Positions 9,641-18,802 of a stretch of DNA of 52,270 nucleotides are shown piece by piece. The notes below the pieces were generated by a model that saw only the letters and a list, made by a program, of their open reading frames with translations, was not told the DNA's origin and did no database searches. Within the stretch, counting starts at the first letter, position 1; each line of letters begins with the position of its first letter. The DNA comes from Rhizobacter terrae (GTDB taxonomy: Bacteria > Pseudomonadota > Gammaproteobacteria > Burkholderiales > Burkholderiaceae_C), in NCBI RefSeq assembly GCF_003852895.1, contig NZ_QUSW01000007.1, forward strand, positions 179,141 through 231,410, in the 5' to 3' direction. A program made the translations under genes and the position numbers.

Positions 9641-11791
9641 TTAGCTGATTTCGTCAGTTGCCTTGAGACGCTTGCAGGCCGGATGCTGCTTCCACTGCGC
9701 CTGGGCGCACTGGTTCTGCATGCAGCGGTAGAGCGAGAAATCGGTGCGGGCGCCGCAGGCTTCGCGAGGGCTGGTGATGGTGGGTTTGACGCTGGCGTGA
9801 GTCTGCTTGACGGGCTTCTTTGGTGCCGGGGCTTCGTTGTGCTGATCGGCATCGACCGGTGCTGTCGCCGCAGTAGCGGCCTGGGCGCTCGTGCCTGAGC
9901 TCAGCGCAGCCGTGGGTTCTGGCGCCACGGCCGTCACGTTCGCAGGACCCGGACGGGTTGACGCATTTGGCGGCTCGTTCGCAGGGACGGAAACTACCGA
10001 AGGCACCGATGCGGTCGGCGCAGGCGGATTGGTCGCTGCAGGCACGGCCGAGGCGGCCGCAGCATGTTCGGCAATTGGCGCAGGCGACGCATCCGCCACC
10101 GGCGCCTTGACACCCACCTCCCGCGACACCGCCTGCTCGAACGCCGACCTCAGTTCCGTCGCCGATCGCTCCTGCAGCACCCACCACGCAGCACCCGCCA
10201 TCGCACTCACCGCCAGCACCACCGTCGCCGCGGTCCAGCGACGCCTCACACGGCGATTGCGCGCAGCAAAGTCAAAGGTCGGTACCCTCTCCTCGGGATA
10301 CATCGCGAAGCTGCTCGGCGAGCGCGACGTCACCACCGGTTTGCTAGAGGGCACGACAGGCGGGCTCGCCGCGTCACGCCCCTCACTCGCCGACAGCACC
10401 GAATAGAACGGCTCCTCAGACCGAGACTCGCCTGCGACCGAGCCAGCATCCTTCGGCCGTGCAGGCTCCGCCCGACTGGACGTCGCATCCGCCCGCGCCA
10501 CGGCTTCACGGAACAAGTCCATCAAGGGACGATCGTCGGCACCAGGCGCATCCTGCGCCGACCCTTCGGAGGCCGATGCTGATTCGTCGGGCGCCGCAGG
10601 CCCATGCGGTTGCGTGTACTTCTTCACCGGCACGTCCTTTGTCAACGAATCAGCGTCTGCAGACGGTGTCTGCACAGCCTCCACCGAAGGAGCCTCGTCA
10701 GATGAAGCCGACACCACCGGCTCATCCTCCCGGATCCCAACCACCATCGGCACCGGATGATCATCCAGCCGCTTCCTCAACTCCGCCATCACCTTCGGCC
10801 GATGCGCCGGATCCGGCGACAGCGCCGCATCGATGGCGCGCATGAACGAGTCGCTGAAGTGCAGCGTCGGAAACCGCGCCTGCATCCGCCGCACCAGCAC
10901 CGCCATCGGCTCACGCTGCGAAGACGACGACGTCGACGACCGCGGCATCTGCCCGGTCAAGCAATACACCACCACCTGCGCCAGCGCATGCACATCCGTC
11001 CACGGCCCCACCGGCTTCTCCGACGACGGGTCCATCAGCTCCGGCGGTGCAAACGTCGGCGACAGCAGCGACATCAAGGCCCTCGCCCGATCCCCCACCA
11101 TCGCCCGCCGCGCCGCATTGAAGTCCAGCAGGATGGGCGTGTCATCCGGCAGCAGCAGGATGTTCCACGGCGACACCTCGCGGTGCACCGCACCGGCCTT
11201 GTGCAGCGTCTCTAGCGCACCCATCAACCCATCCAGCAGCGCACGCAGCGACGCCTCGTCCGGCGGCGCCTCCATCGCCTCGCGCAGGCTGAACAGCGAG
11301 TTGCCCGGGTAGTACGGCATCACGCGGTACGCCGTGCCCTTGGCCTGCCAGCTGCGCAGCACCCGCACCAGTGACGGATGCTCACACTTCGCCAGCAGAT
11401 TCGATTCCTCGATGAAGGCCGAGCGCCCGCGCTCGAAGGCCTCGATGTGCGAATCCGCCCGCACCAGCACCTGCATGCCGTCCTCGTCGCGCACGGCCAG
11501 CGTGTCGGGCAGGTATTCCTTGATCGCCACCCGCTGCCGCGTGCTCGGGTCGTAGGCCAGATAGACGAAGCCGAAGCCGCTGGCGCCCAGCACGCGCTCG
11601 ATCTCGTAGATGTCCAGCCGCGAGCCCTCGGCCAGCGCGTCTGCCCGGTTGGCCTCAAGACCGGCCGGTTCCACAGGCGTCGCCCCCATGCCGGATGGCG
11701 CAGACGCGCGCATATCGCCCGCAGCCTCGAAAGAAGGCCGGGCGCCGGACGGGATGGGCGGATCTGCCCAGGGGGGACGTGGATGGTTCAT
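9641..11791 (-). CDS. Membrane-anchored serine/threonine-kinase-like protein with altered catalytic motifs
   Basis: 716 residues. A Pro/Ala-rich N-terminus is followed by a Hanks-type kinase domain (about residues 61-345): Gly loop GASGFGFVY (69-77), ATP-binding Lys91 in VAIKEY and a helix-C Glu near 128. The catalytic loop is HREVSPWN (203-210), where families normally have HRD, and the metal-binding motif is DFN (223-225) instead of DFG. A long disordered linker leads to one membrane helix (about 520-539), then a Pro/Ala-rich periplasmic tail ending in a Cys-rich patch (CGARTDFSLYRCMQNQC). Kinases of this layout are often found near type VI secretion or toxin genes, and this one converges on the toxin/immunity pair. 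Asp-to-Glu at the catalytic base suggests weak or absent phosphotransfer, so it may be a pseudokinase sensor. Confidence 0.85.
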   Translation of the reverse strand: MNHPRPPWADPPIPSGARPSFEAAGDMRASAPSGMGATPVEPAGLEANRADALAEGSRLDIYEIERVLGASGFGFVYLAYDPSTRQRVAIKEYLPDTLAVRDEDGMQVLVRADSHIEAFERGRSAFIEESNLLAKCEHPSLVRVLRSWQAKGTAYRVMPYYPGNSLFSLREAMEAPPDEASLRALLDGLMGALETLHKAGAVHREVSPWNILLLPDDTPILLDFNAARRAMVGDRARALMSLLSPTFAPPELMDPSSEKPVGPWTDVHALAQVVVYCLTGQMPRSSTSSSSQREPMAVLVRRMQARFPTLHFSDSFMRAIDAALSPDPAHRPKVMAELRKRLDDHPVPMVVGIREDEPVVSASSDEAPSVEAVQTPSADADSLTKDVPVKKYTQPHGPAAPDESASASEGSAQDAPGADDRPLMDLFREAVARADATSSRAEPARPKDAGSVAGESRSEEPFYSVLSASEGRDAASPPVVPSSKPVVTSRSPSSFAMYPEERVPTFDFAARNRRVRRRWTAATVVLAVSAMAGAAWWVLQERSATELRSAFEQAVSREVGVKAPVADASPAPIAEHAAAASAVPAATNPPAPTASVPSVVSVPANEPPNASTRPGPANVTAVAPEPTAALSSGTSAQAATAATAPVDADQHNEAPAPKKPVKQTHASVKPTITSPREACGARTDFSLYRCMQNQCAQAQWKQHPACKRLKATDEIS

Positions 11792-11973
11792 GGCTCGGAA
11801 TCCCTACTGCTGACTCAGCTTAAGTCGCCTCCCATGTAGGTGTCTGTTCGCTTTTGTGTTTGTTTTTGAAGGGAAGTGCCGCGGCGGACGGCTATCCTTG
11901 GCCGCTTCCTCACCCCCACAGGCCCCATGCAGCAAGCCGTGCGCCCGGCCCCTGTCCACCCGAGGCCCCCCGC

Positions 11974-12960
11974 ATGACCACCCTGGTGTTCCTCAAGCTG
12001 GTGGCGATCTTCCTGATCGTCGCGCTGGGCTGGGTGGCAGGCCGGCTGCGGTGGCTGGGCGACAACGACCCCGCCCGCACCCTGTCGAACGCGGCCTTCT
12101 ACATCTTCATACCAGCCTTGCTGTTTCGCACCACGGCGCGGGTGCAGTTCTCGACCCTGCCCTGGGGGATCCTCGCCGCCTTCTTCGTGCCGGTGCTGGC
12201 GATGATGGGCCTGGTCTACCTCTGGCAGCGCCGCTGGAACCGCACCGGCCGCCTGCCGGTGGCCGCGCCCAGCGTGCGCGCCATCTCCTGCACCTTCGGC
12301 AACACCTTGCAGATCGGCGTGCCGATGATGGCCGCGCTCTTCGGCGAGGCGGGGCTGTCCATCCACATCACCATCATCAGCCTGCATGCGCTCACGCTGC
12401 TGAGCGTGCTGACCGCGCTGGTGGAGCTGGACCTGGCGCGTGAGAAGCGCCAGCAGGGTCATTCGAACACGCACTTGCTGCAGACGGTGGCCAAGACGGC
12501 GCGCAACACCATCATCCACCCCGTGGTGCTGCCGGTGCTGGCCGGGCTGGTGTGGAACGCGCTCTTCCCGCCGCTGCCGGCAGTGGTGGATGAAACCCTG
12601 CAGACCATGTCGCAGGCCGTGGTGCCGCTGTGCCTGGTGCTCATCGGCATGTCGTTGGCCTACTACGGCGTGCGCGGCGCGGCCAAGGGCGCGATCGCCA
12701 TTTCGGTGCTCAAGCTGCTGGTGCTCCCCGCCGTGGTGCTGGTTGCCGGACATTGGGGCATGGGCCTGTCCGGCACGCCGCTCGCGGTGGTGGTGATGGC
12801 CGCCTCGCTGCCTGTCGGTTCCAACGCACTCATCTTCGCGCAGCGCTACGAGACGCAGGAGGCCGAGGCCACCGCGGCCATCGTGTTCTCCACCTTCGCT
12901 TTCGTGCTCACTGCACCACTGTGGCTGGCGGTGTTAAGCCTTGTGATGTCACCACGGTGA
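11974..12960 (+). CDS. AEC-family (auxin efflux carrier-like) transporter
   Basis: 328 residues, almost wholly hydrophobic, with about ten membrane helices in the two-bundle arrangement of the AEC family. The N-terminus (MTTLVFLKLVAIFLIVALGW) enters the membrane at once, which supports ATG at 11974 over a longer frame whose Pro-rich N-terminus is not membrane-like. Typical AEC features include the conserved SNAAFYIFIPALLF stretch and the late MAASLPVGSNALIFAQRY segment. Bacterial members export or exchange small organic anions such as malonate or malate; the substrate cannot be read from sequence. It stands alone, divergent from the kinase gene, and a TATCCT -10-like box lies about 80 bases upstream. 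Confidence 0.88.
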   Translation: MTTLVFLKLVAIFLIVALGWVAGRLRWLGDNDPARTLSNAAFYIFIPALLFRTTARVQFSTLPWGILAAFFVPVLAMMGLVYLWQRRWNRTGRLPVAAPSVRAISCTFGNTLQIGVPMMAALFGEAGLSIHITIISLHALTLLSVLTALVELDLAREKRQQGHSNTHLLQTVAKTARNTIIHPVVLPVLAGLVWNALFPPLPAVVDETLQTMSQAVVPLCLVLIGMSLAYYGVRGAAKGAIAISVLKLLVLPAVVLVAGHWGMGLSGTPLAVVVMAASLPVGSNALIFAQRYETQEAEATAAIVFSTFAFVLTAPLWLAVLSLVMSPR

Positions 12961-13108
12961 CGCAGTGACCTAGACCACTTTGGAAACTACGCGTTAACCC
13001 GGCGTTTTACCGAAGAAAATCGAAGGACCGCGGAGATATCATGCCGCGCTCGCTGCCCACAAGGCGGCTGACTGATCACTCGCCACGCAACTCCGAGGAC
13101 GAACACCA

Positions 13109-14719
13109 ATGACGACTCGCGGCTTCACCCTCAAGACCCTGGCGGCCACCGCGCTCATCGCCTGCGCCGGCACCAGCTTCGCGGCCAAGACCCTCGTGTA
13201 CTGCTCCGAGGGCAGCCCCGAAGGCTTCAACCCCCAGTACTACACCACCGGCACCACGGCTGACGCGGGCTCGGTCCCGATGTTCAACCGCCTCGTGGAA
13301 TTCGAACTCGGCAGCACGAACATCGTCCCCGGCCTTGCCGAAAGCTGGACGGCCGCTCCCGACGGCCTGAGCTACACCTTCAAGCTGCGCAAGGGCGTGA
13401 AGTGGCACAGCAGCGCGAAGTTCACGCCTTCGCGCGACTTCAATGCCGACGACGTGCTCTTCTCGTACAACCGCCAGGCCGACCCGAACCACCCGTTCCG
13501 CACGACGACGCCGGGCCAGACCTACGCGTACTTCGAAGACATGGGCATGAAGGACATCGTCGACCACGTCGAGAAGGTCGACCCGATGACGGTGAAGTTC
13601 GTGCTGAAGAAGCCCGAGGCGCCCTTCCTCGCCAACATGGCGATGGACTTCGCCTCCATCCTGTCGGCCGAGTACGCCGAGAAGATGAAGGCCGCCGGCA
13701 CGGTGGACGTGATCGACAAGGAACCCATCGGTACCGGCCCGTTCCAGTTCGTGTCCTACCAGAAGGACGCGATCATCCGCTACAAGGCCTTCGACCACTT
13801 CTGGGGCGGCCGCCCGAAGATCGACAACCTGGTCTACGCCATCACCACCGACGCGTCGGTGCGCTACGCCAAGCTCAAGACGGGCGAGTGCCACGTGATG
13901 GCCTTCCCGAAGCCTGCGGACGTGGCGTCGATGAAGGCGGATCCGAACATCAACCTCATCCAGCAGAACGGCCTGAACGTCGGCTACATCGCGTTCAACG
14001 TCGAGAAGAAGCCCTTCGACAACAAGCTGGTGCGCCAGGCGCTGAACATGGCCGTCAACAAGAAGGCCATCCTCGACTCGGTGTTCCAGGGCGCGGGCCA
14101 GCCGGCCAAGAACCCGATCCCGCCGACGCTGTGGGGCTACAACGACAAGGTGGCCGAGTACGCCTATGACCCGGCCAAGGCCAAGGAGCTGCTCGCCAAG
14201 GGCGGCTACCCCAACGGCACGGAAGTCGAGCTGTGGTACCTGCCCGTGACCCGCCCGTACAACCCTGACGGCAAGCGCATGGCCGAGCTCATCCAGGCCG
14301 ACTGGGAAAAGATCGGCGTGAAGACCAAGCTCATCACCTTCGAGTGGGGCGAGTACCGCAAGCGCAGCAAGACCGGCGAGCAGCATTCGATGATGTTCGG
14401 CTGGTCCGGCGACAACGGCGACCCCGACAACTTCTTCGTGCCCTTGCTCGGCTGCGCCGCGGTGAAGGGCGGCGGCAACGTCTCGCGCTGGTGCGACAAG
14501 GGCTTCGAGGACGCCGTCCAGAAGGCCAAGCTCGCCACCAAGCAGGCGGACCGCGCAGCGCTCTACCAGAAGGCGCAGGAGATCGCGCATGAAGAAGCGC
14601 CGTGGATTCCCATCGCCCACAGCGTGCGCTTCGACCCGGTGCGCAAGGAAGTGATCGGCTACAAGATGGATGCGACGGCGCACCATTTCTTCCACAAAGT
14701 GGACATGGCCGGCAAGTAA
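13109..14719 (+). CDS. dppA: Dipeptide ABC transporter periplasmic binding protein
   Basis: 536 residues, the usual length for DppA/OppA-type (SBP family 5) proteins. A Sec signal peptide (residues 1 to about 25, ending TSFAA) precedes the mature start KTLVYCSEGSPEGFNPQYY, which is typical of DppA. The family hallmark region follows (VPGLAESWTAAPDGLSYTFK). It would capture di- or tripeptides, possibly also haem, in the periplasm for DppBC. GAGGA sits before the ATG. It is the first gene of dppABCDF and is separated from dppB by a hairpin that should reduce downstream expression. Confidence 0.93.
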   Translation: MTTRGFTLKTLAATALIACAGTSFAAKTLVYCSEGSPEGFNPQYYTTGTTADAGSVPMFNRLVEFELGSTNIVPGLAESWTAAPDGLSYTFKLRKGVKWHSSAKFTPSRDFNADDVLFSYNRQADPNHPFRTTTPGQTYAYFEDMGMKDIVDHVEKVDPMTVKFVLKKPEAPFLANMAMDFASILSAEYAEKMKAAGTVDVIDKEPIGTGPFQFVSYQKDAIIRYKAFDHFWGGRPKIDNLVYAITTDASVRYAKLKTGECHVMAFPKPADVASMKADPNINLIQQNGLNVGYIAFNVEKKPFDNKLVRQALNMAVNKKAILDSVFQGAGQPAKNPIPPTLWGYNDKVAEYAYDPAKAKELLAKGGYPNGTEVELWYLPVTRPYNPDGKRMAELIQADWEKIGVKTKLITFEWGEYRKRSKTGEQHSMMFGWSGDNGDPDNFFVPLLGCAAVKGGGNVSRWCDKGFEDAVQKAKLATKQADRAALYQKAQEIAHEEAPWIPIAHSVRFDPVRKEVIGYKMDATAHHFFHKVDMAGK

Positions 14720-14743
14720 GAGAAAGGGCGCTGCACAGCGCGC

Positions 14744-14771
14744 AATGGGGGCGGGCGCCCCCATTCTTTTT
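14744..14771 (+). terminator. Intrinsic terminator/attenuator between dppA and dppB
   Basis: A 9-bp perfect stem (AATGGGGGC at 14744-14752, GCCCCCATT at 14757-14765) with a GGGC loop is followed by CTTTTT. It lies inside the operon, so it probably acts as a partial terminator that makes the binding protein more abundant than the membrane and ATPase subunits. Confidence 0.8.
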
Positions 14772-14788
14772 GCTGCGGCCCAGGCACC

Positions 14789-15793
14789 ATGTTTTCGTTC
14801 ATCTTCAAACGCCTCGCGCTGGTCATCCCGACCTTCCTGGGCATCACGCTGCTCGTGTTCGGGCTCATCCGCCTCATCCCCGGCGACCCGGTGGAAGCGA
14901 TGTCGGGCGAGCGCGGCATGACGCAGGAACGCTACGAGCGGCTCGTGCATGAATTCGGCCTGGACCGGCCGATGTACGTGCAGTACGGCGAGTACGTCTG
15001 GAAGGCGCTGCACGGCGACCTCGGGCAATCGATCAAGACGCGCGAGCCGGTCTTCGCGGAATTCATCGGCCGCTTTCCGGCCACGATGGAGCTGTCCATC
15101 GTCGCGATGCTGTTCGCGCTCGTGGTGGGCATTCCCGCCGGCATCCTCGCGGCTGTGAGGCGCAACACCATCGCCGACTATTCGGTGATGGGGGCGTCGC
15201 TCACCGGCTATTCGATGCCGATCTTCTGGTGGGGCCTGCTGCTCATCCTCTTCTTCTCGGTCAACCTCGGCTGGACGCCGGTGGCCGGGCGCATCGCCAT
15301 CGAGTACGACGTGCCCAGCGTCACCGGCTTCATGCTGATCGACTCGCTGTTGTCGTCCGATGCCGGTGCCTTCAAGAGTGCGCTGCGCCACCTGATCCTG
15401 CCGGCCATCGTGCTGGGCACCATCCCGCTCGCGGTGATCGCGCGGATGACGCGCTCGTCGATGCTCGAAGTGCTGCGCGAAGACTACGTGCGCACCGCGC
15501 GTGCCAAGGGGGCCTCGACCTTCCGCGTGGTGGGCATCCACGCGCTGCGCAACGCGCTGATTCCCGTGGTGACGACCATCGGCCTGCAGGTCGGCACGCT
15601 GATGGCGGGCGCGGTGCTCACCGAGAACACCTTCGCCTGGCCCGGCGTGGGCAAGTGGCTGGTGGAAGCCATCCACCAGCGCGACTACCCGATCGTGCAA
15701 GGCGGCATCCTCATGACCGCCACGATCATCATCGTCGTGAACCTCGTCGTGGACGTCCTGTACGGCGCGATCAACCCCCGCATCCGGCATTGA
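14789..15793 (+). CDS. dppB: Dipeptide ABC transporter permease DppB
   Basis: 334 residues with about six membrane helices and the N-terminal helix typical of DppB/OppB (MFSFIFKRLALVIPTFLGI). The cytoplasmic EAA loop that contacts the ATPases is visible as DYVRTARAKGASTFRVVGIH, followed by ALRNALIPVVTTIGLQ. It forms the membrane pore with DppC. The stop codon is six bases before the dppC start, showing tight coupling. Confidence 0.93.
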   Translation: MFSFIFKRLALVIPTFLGITLLVFGLIRLIPGDPVEAMSGERGMTQERYERLVHEFGLDRPMYVQYGEYVWKALHGDLGQSIKTREPVFAEFIGRFPATMELSIVAMLFALVVGIPAGILAAVRRNTIADYSVMGASLTGYSMPIFWWGLLLILFFSVNLGWTPVAGRIAIEYDVPSVTGFMLIDSLLSSDAGAFKSALRHLILPAIVLGTIPLAVIARMTRSSMLEVLREDYVRTARAKGASTFRVVGIHALRNALIPVVTTIGLQVGTLMAGAVLTENTFAWPGVGKWLVEAIHQRDYPIVQGGILMTATIIIVVNLVVDVLYGAINPRIRH

Positions 15794-15799
15794 TCCATC

Positions 15800-16687
15800 A
15801 TGAGTGCCACCTTTGAATTGCAGACGCCTCCGTCCCCGGCCGTGGAGCTGTGGCGTGACTTCCGCCGCAACCGCGGCGCGGTGATCGGCCTGGCCATCGT
15901 CGCGCTGCTGGTGTTCATCGCGGTGTTCGCCGACGTGATCGCGCCCTACTCGCCGTCGGAGCAATACCGCGACGCCTTCCTGCGTGCGCCGTCATGGCAG
16001 CCGCAGGACGGGCATCGCTTCCTGCTGGGCACCGACCCGGTGGGCCGGGACATCCTCTCGCGGCTCATCCACGGCACGCGGCTGGACCTTCTCATCGGCC
16101 TCGTGTCGGTGGGACTGTCAATGAGCGTGGGCGTGCTGCTGGGGCTGCTCTCGGGCTTCTACCGCGGCATGCTCGAGGTGTTCGTCATGCGGCTGATGGA
16201 CATCATGCTCGCGCTGCCGAGCCTGCTGCTGGCAGTCGCCATCGTGGCCATCCTCGGCCCCGGCCTGATGAACGCGATGTACGCCATCGCCATCGTGATG
16301 CTGCCGCACTTCGTGCGCCTCACGCGGGCGTCCGTCATCTCCGAGCTGTCGAAGGACTACGTGCAGGCCTCGCGCATCGCCGGCGCCGGGCCGTTGCGCC
16401 TGATGTTCAACACCGTGCTGCCCAACTGCGCGGCGCCGCTGATCGTGCAGGGCACGCTGGGCTTTTCGTCATCCATCCTCGACGCGGCAGCGCTCGGCTT
16501 CCTCGGCCTGGGCGCGCAGCCGCCGACGCCGGAGTGGGGGTCGATGCTGTCGAGCGCCACCGAGTACATCCAGAGCGCCTGGTGGGTGGTCACGCTGCCG
16601 GGCCTCGCGATCCTGGTCTCCGTGCTGGCCTTCAACCTGATGGGCGACGGCCTGCGCGATGCGCTGGACCCCAAGCTCAAGAGATAA
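15800..16687 (+). CDS. dppC: Dipeptide ABC transporter permease DppC
   Basis: 295 residues. It has the N-terminal segment usual in DppC/OppC ([20 protein letters not shown]), a large periplasmic loop with [20 protein letters not shown], five to six membrane helices, and the EAA-type coupling loop [20 protein letters not shown]. It ends with the family's usual [18 protein letters not shown]. It pairs with DppB. A 50-base gap containing a possible 14-codon frame separates it from dppD. Confidence 0.93.
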   Translation: MSATFELQTPPSPAVELWRDFRRNRGAVIGLAIVALLVFIAVFADVIAPYSPSEQYRDAFLRAPSWQPQDGHRFLLGTDPVGRDILSRLIHGTRLDLLIGLVSVGLSMSVGVLLGLLSGFYRGMLEVFVMRLMDIMLALPSLLLAVAIVAILGPGLMNAMYAIAIVMLPHFVRLTRASVISELSKDYVQASRIAGAGPLRLMFNTVLPNCAAPLIVQGTLGFSSSILDAAALGFLGLGAQPPTPEWGSMLSSATEYIQSAWWVVTLPGLAILVSVLAFNLMGDGLRDALDPKLKR

Positions 16688-16737
16688 GACATGTCGACCT
16701 CCACGTCGCATTCCTGCCCGCAGATCGGCGGCTGACC

Positions 16738-17724
16738 ATGGCACTGCTCGAAGTCAAGAAACTCGCTGTCGAATTCGGCAGCACCGCGTCGCCCTTTCGC
16801 GCCGTCGATGGCGTCGACCTCAGCATCGATGCCGGCGAAGTCGTCGGCATCGTGGGCGAATCCGGCTCCGGCAAGAGCGTGACCTCGCTCGCGCTGATGG
16901 GCCTCATCGACGAACCCGGCCGCGTCACCGCCGACAAGCTCGAGTTCGATGGCCGCGACCTGCTGAAGATGCCCGTGAAGGAGCGCCGCGCCATGCTCGG
17001 CCGCGACATCGCGATGATCTTCCAGGACCCGATGACCAGCCTCAACCCGTGCTTCACGGTGGAGTACCAGCTCACCGAGACGCTGCGGATTCACGAAGGC
17101 GGTTCGCGCAAGGCCTTGCGCTCGCGCGCCCTGGAGCTGCTCAAGCTGGTGGAGATTCCCGACGCCGAGCGCCGGCTCGACGCCTACCCGCACCAGCTCT
17201 CCGGCGGCATGAGCCAGCGCGTGATGGTCGCGATGGCCATCGCCTGCAACCCGCGCCTGCTCATCGCCGACGAGCCCACCACCGCGCTGGACGTGACCAT
17301 CCAGGCGCAGATGCTGCAACTGCTGCTCAAGCTGCAGCGCGACCGCGGCATGGCGCTCATGCTCATCACCCACGACCTGGGCGTGGTGGCCGAGATCGCG
17401 CAGCGGGTGATGGTGATGTATGCCGGCCAGGTGGTGGAGACCTCGCGCGTGCCCGACATCTTCGAGGCGCCGCACCACCCCTATACCGAAGCGCTGCTGT
17501 CGGCCCTGCCCGAGCACAACATCGGCCAGCGCCGCATGCGCTCGCTGCCGGGCGTGGTGCCGGGCGCCTACGACCGGCCCAGTGGCTGCCTGCTGTCGCC
17601 GCGCTGCCCCTACGTGCAGGACAAGTGCCGCCAGATGAAACCCGATCTCTTCGGCGTGGAAGGCGCGCAGGCGCGCTGCTTCTTCCCGCTGGTCAAGCAT
17701 GAGTCGATGGAGGTGAAGGCATGA
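16738..17724 (+). CDS. dppD: Dipeptide ABC transporter ATPase DppD
   Basis: 328 residues. Walker A is GESGSGKS, the signature is LSGGMSQR and Walker B is LLIADEP followed by TTALD; the switch His is in ITHDLGVV. The C-terminal oligopeptide-transporter extension has the Cys pattern [14 protein letters not shown] plus a later Cys (ARCF), as in DppD/OppD proteins proposed to bind an Fe-S cluster. ATG at 16738 is chosen because [15 protein letters not shown] is the family N-terminus; the frame is open much further upstream through dppC, but that part is out-of-frame read-through. Its stop overlaps the dppF start (ATGA). Confidence 0.93.
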   Translation: MALLEVKKLAVEFGSTASPFRAVDGVDLSIDAGEVVGIVGESGSGKSVTSLALMGLIDEPGRVTADKLEFDGRDLLKMPVKERRAMLGRDIAMIFQDPMTSLNPCFTVEYQLTETLRIHEGGSRKALRSRALELLKLVEIPDAERRLDAYPHQLSGGMSQRVMVAMAIACNPRLLIADEPTTALDVTIQAQMLQLLLKLQRDRGMALMLITHDLGVVAEIAQRVMVMYAGQVVETSRVPDIFEAPHHPYTEALLSALPEHNIGQRRMRSLPGVVPGAYDRPSGCLLSPRCPYVQDKCRQMKPDLFGVEGAQARCFFPLVKHESMEVKA

Positions 17725-18716
17725 GCACGTCCAACACCGACATCGTCCTCGACGCACGCGAGCTCGCCAAGCACTACAGCGTGTCCCAGGGCTTCATGAA
17801 GCCCAAGGCCGTGGCCCGCGCGCTCGATGGCGTGTCGTTCCAGCTGCACGCCGGCAAGACGCTGGCGGTGGTGGGCGAATCCGGCTGCGGCAAGAGCACG
17901 CTGGCGCGGCAGATCACGATGATCGAGACGCCGACCTCGGGCCAGCTGCACCTGGGCGGCGTCGATGCCGCCACCGCCGATGACGCCGCGAAGAAGCGCC
18001 TGCGCCAGGAAGTGCAGATGGTCTTCCAGAATCCGTTCGGCAGCCTGAACCCGCGCAAGAAGATCGGCCACGCGCTGGAGGAGCCGCTGGTCATCAACAC
18101 CACGCTGGGCAAGGCCGAGCGCGAGGAGAAGGCGCGCGCGATGATGGCCCGCGTCGGCCTGCGGCCCGAGCACCACCAGCGCTACCCGCACATGTTCTCC
18201 GGCGGCCAGCGCCAGCGCGTGGCCATTGCCCGCGCGCTCATGCTCCAGCCCAAGATCGTGGTGGCCGACGAACCGGTGTCCGCGCTGGACGTGTCCATCC
18301 AGGCCCAGGTGCTCAACCTGCTGATGGACCTGCAGGAGGAGACCCGGGTCGCCTACGTGTTCATCTCGCACAACCTCGCGGTGGTGGAGCTCATCGCCGA
18401 CGACGTGCTGGTGATGTACCTGGGCAAGGTGGTGGAGCAGGCGAGCAAGAAGGAGTTGTTCGCGATGCCGCGGCATCCGTACACCCGGGCCCTGCTGGCG
18501 AGCACGCCGCGCATCGACAAGTCGGCGCGGCAGACTCGGCAGGTGCTGTCGGGCGAATTGCCGTCGCCGCTGGCCCCGCCGCCCGGCTGTGCCTTCCACA
18601 AGCGGTGCCCCTACGCGCAGGAGCGCTGCAAGGTCGAAGTGCCGACATTGCGGCAGCCGACGGACGGCAAGACCATCGGCCTGGTGGCCTGCCACTTCGC
18701 GGAGACCATCGCCTAG
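17721..18716 (+). CDS. dppF: Dipeptide ABC transporter ATPase DppF
   Basis: 331 residues. Walker [10 protein letters not shown], signature FSGGQRQR, Walker B KIVVADEP, followed by [11 protein letters not shown]. The C-terminal Cys-rich oligopeptide domain is [15 protein letters not shown] with a late Cys in ACHF. It overlaps dppD by four bases, so the two ATPases are translationally coupled and form the heterodimer that drives DppBC. It is the last gene of the transporter; no clear terminator follows. Confidence 0.93.
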   Translation: MSTSNTDIVLDARELAKHYSVSQGFMKPKAVARALDGVSFQLHAGKTLAVVGESGCGKSTLARQITMIETPTSGQLHLGGVDAATADDAAKKRLRQEVQMVFQNPFGSLNPRKKIGHALEEPLVINTTLGKAEREEKARAMMARVGLRPEHHQRYPHMFSGGQRQRVAIARALMLQPKIVVADEPVSALDVSIQAQVLNLLMDLQEETRVAYVFISHNLAVVELIADDVLVMYLGKVVEQASKKELFAMPRHPYTRALLASTPRIDKSARQTRQVLSGELPSPLAPPPGCAFHKRCPYAQERCKVEVPTLRQPTDGKTIGLVACHFAETIA

Positions 18717-18802
18717 GCGTTTGTATTTGTTTACCAACTCGACACACTGTCTCTTCGAAGCTGCCGCCAAATAAGGGCATACAAGGCTTCAAAGGAATGA
18801 AC

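Noticed and set aside
13037-13042. TATCAT as the dppA -10 box
   Set aside because: No partner -35 at a workable distance; too weak to list as a promoter.
13076-15964. A 962-residue minus-strand open frame opposite dppA-dppB-dppC
   Set aside because: It is antisense to three well-supported transporter genes and has low-complexity composition (Arg/His/Val/Leu). It is produced by GC-rich codon positions.
15994-16737. An upstream extension of dppD through dppC
   Set aside because: The extra 248 residues are read out of frame over dppC. The DppD family N-terminus begins at 16738.
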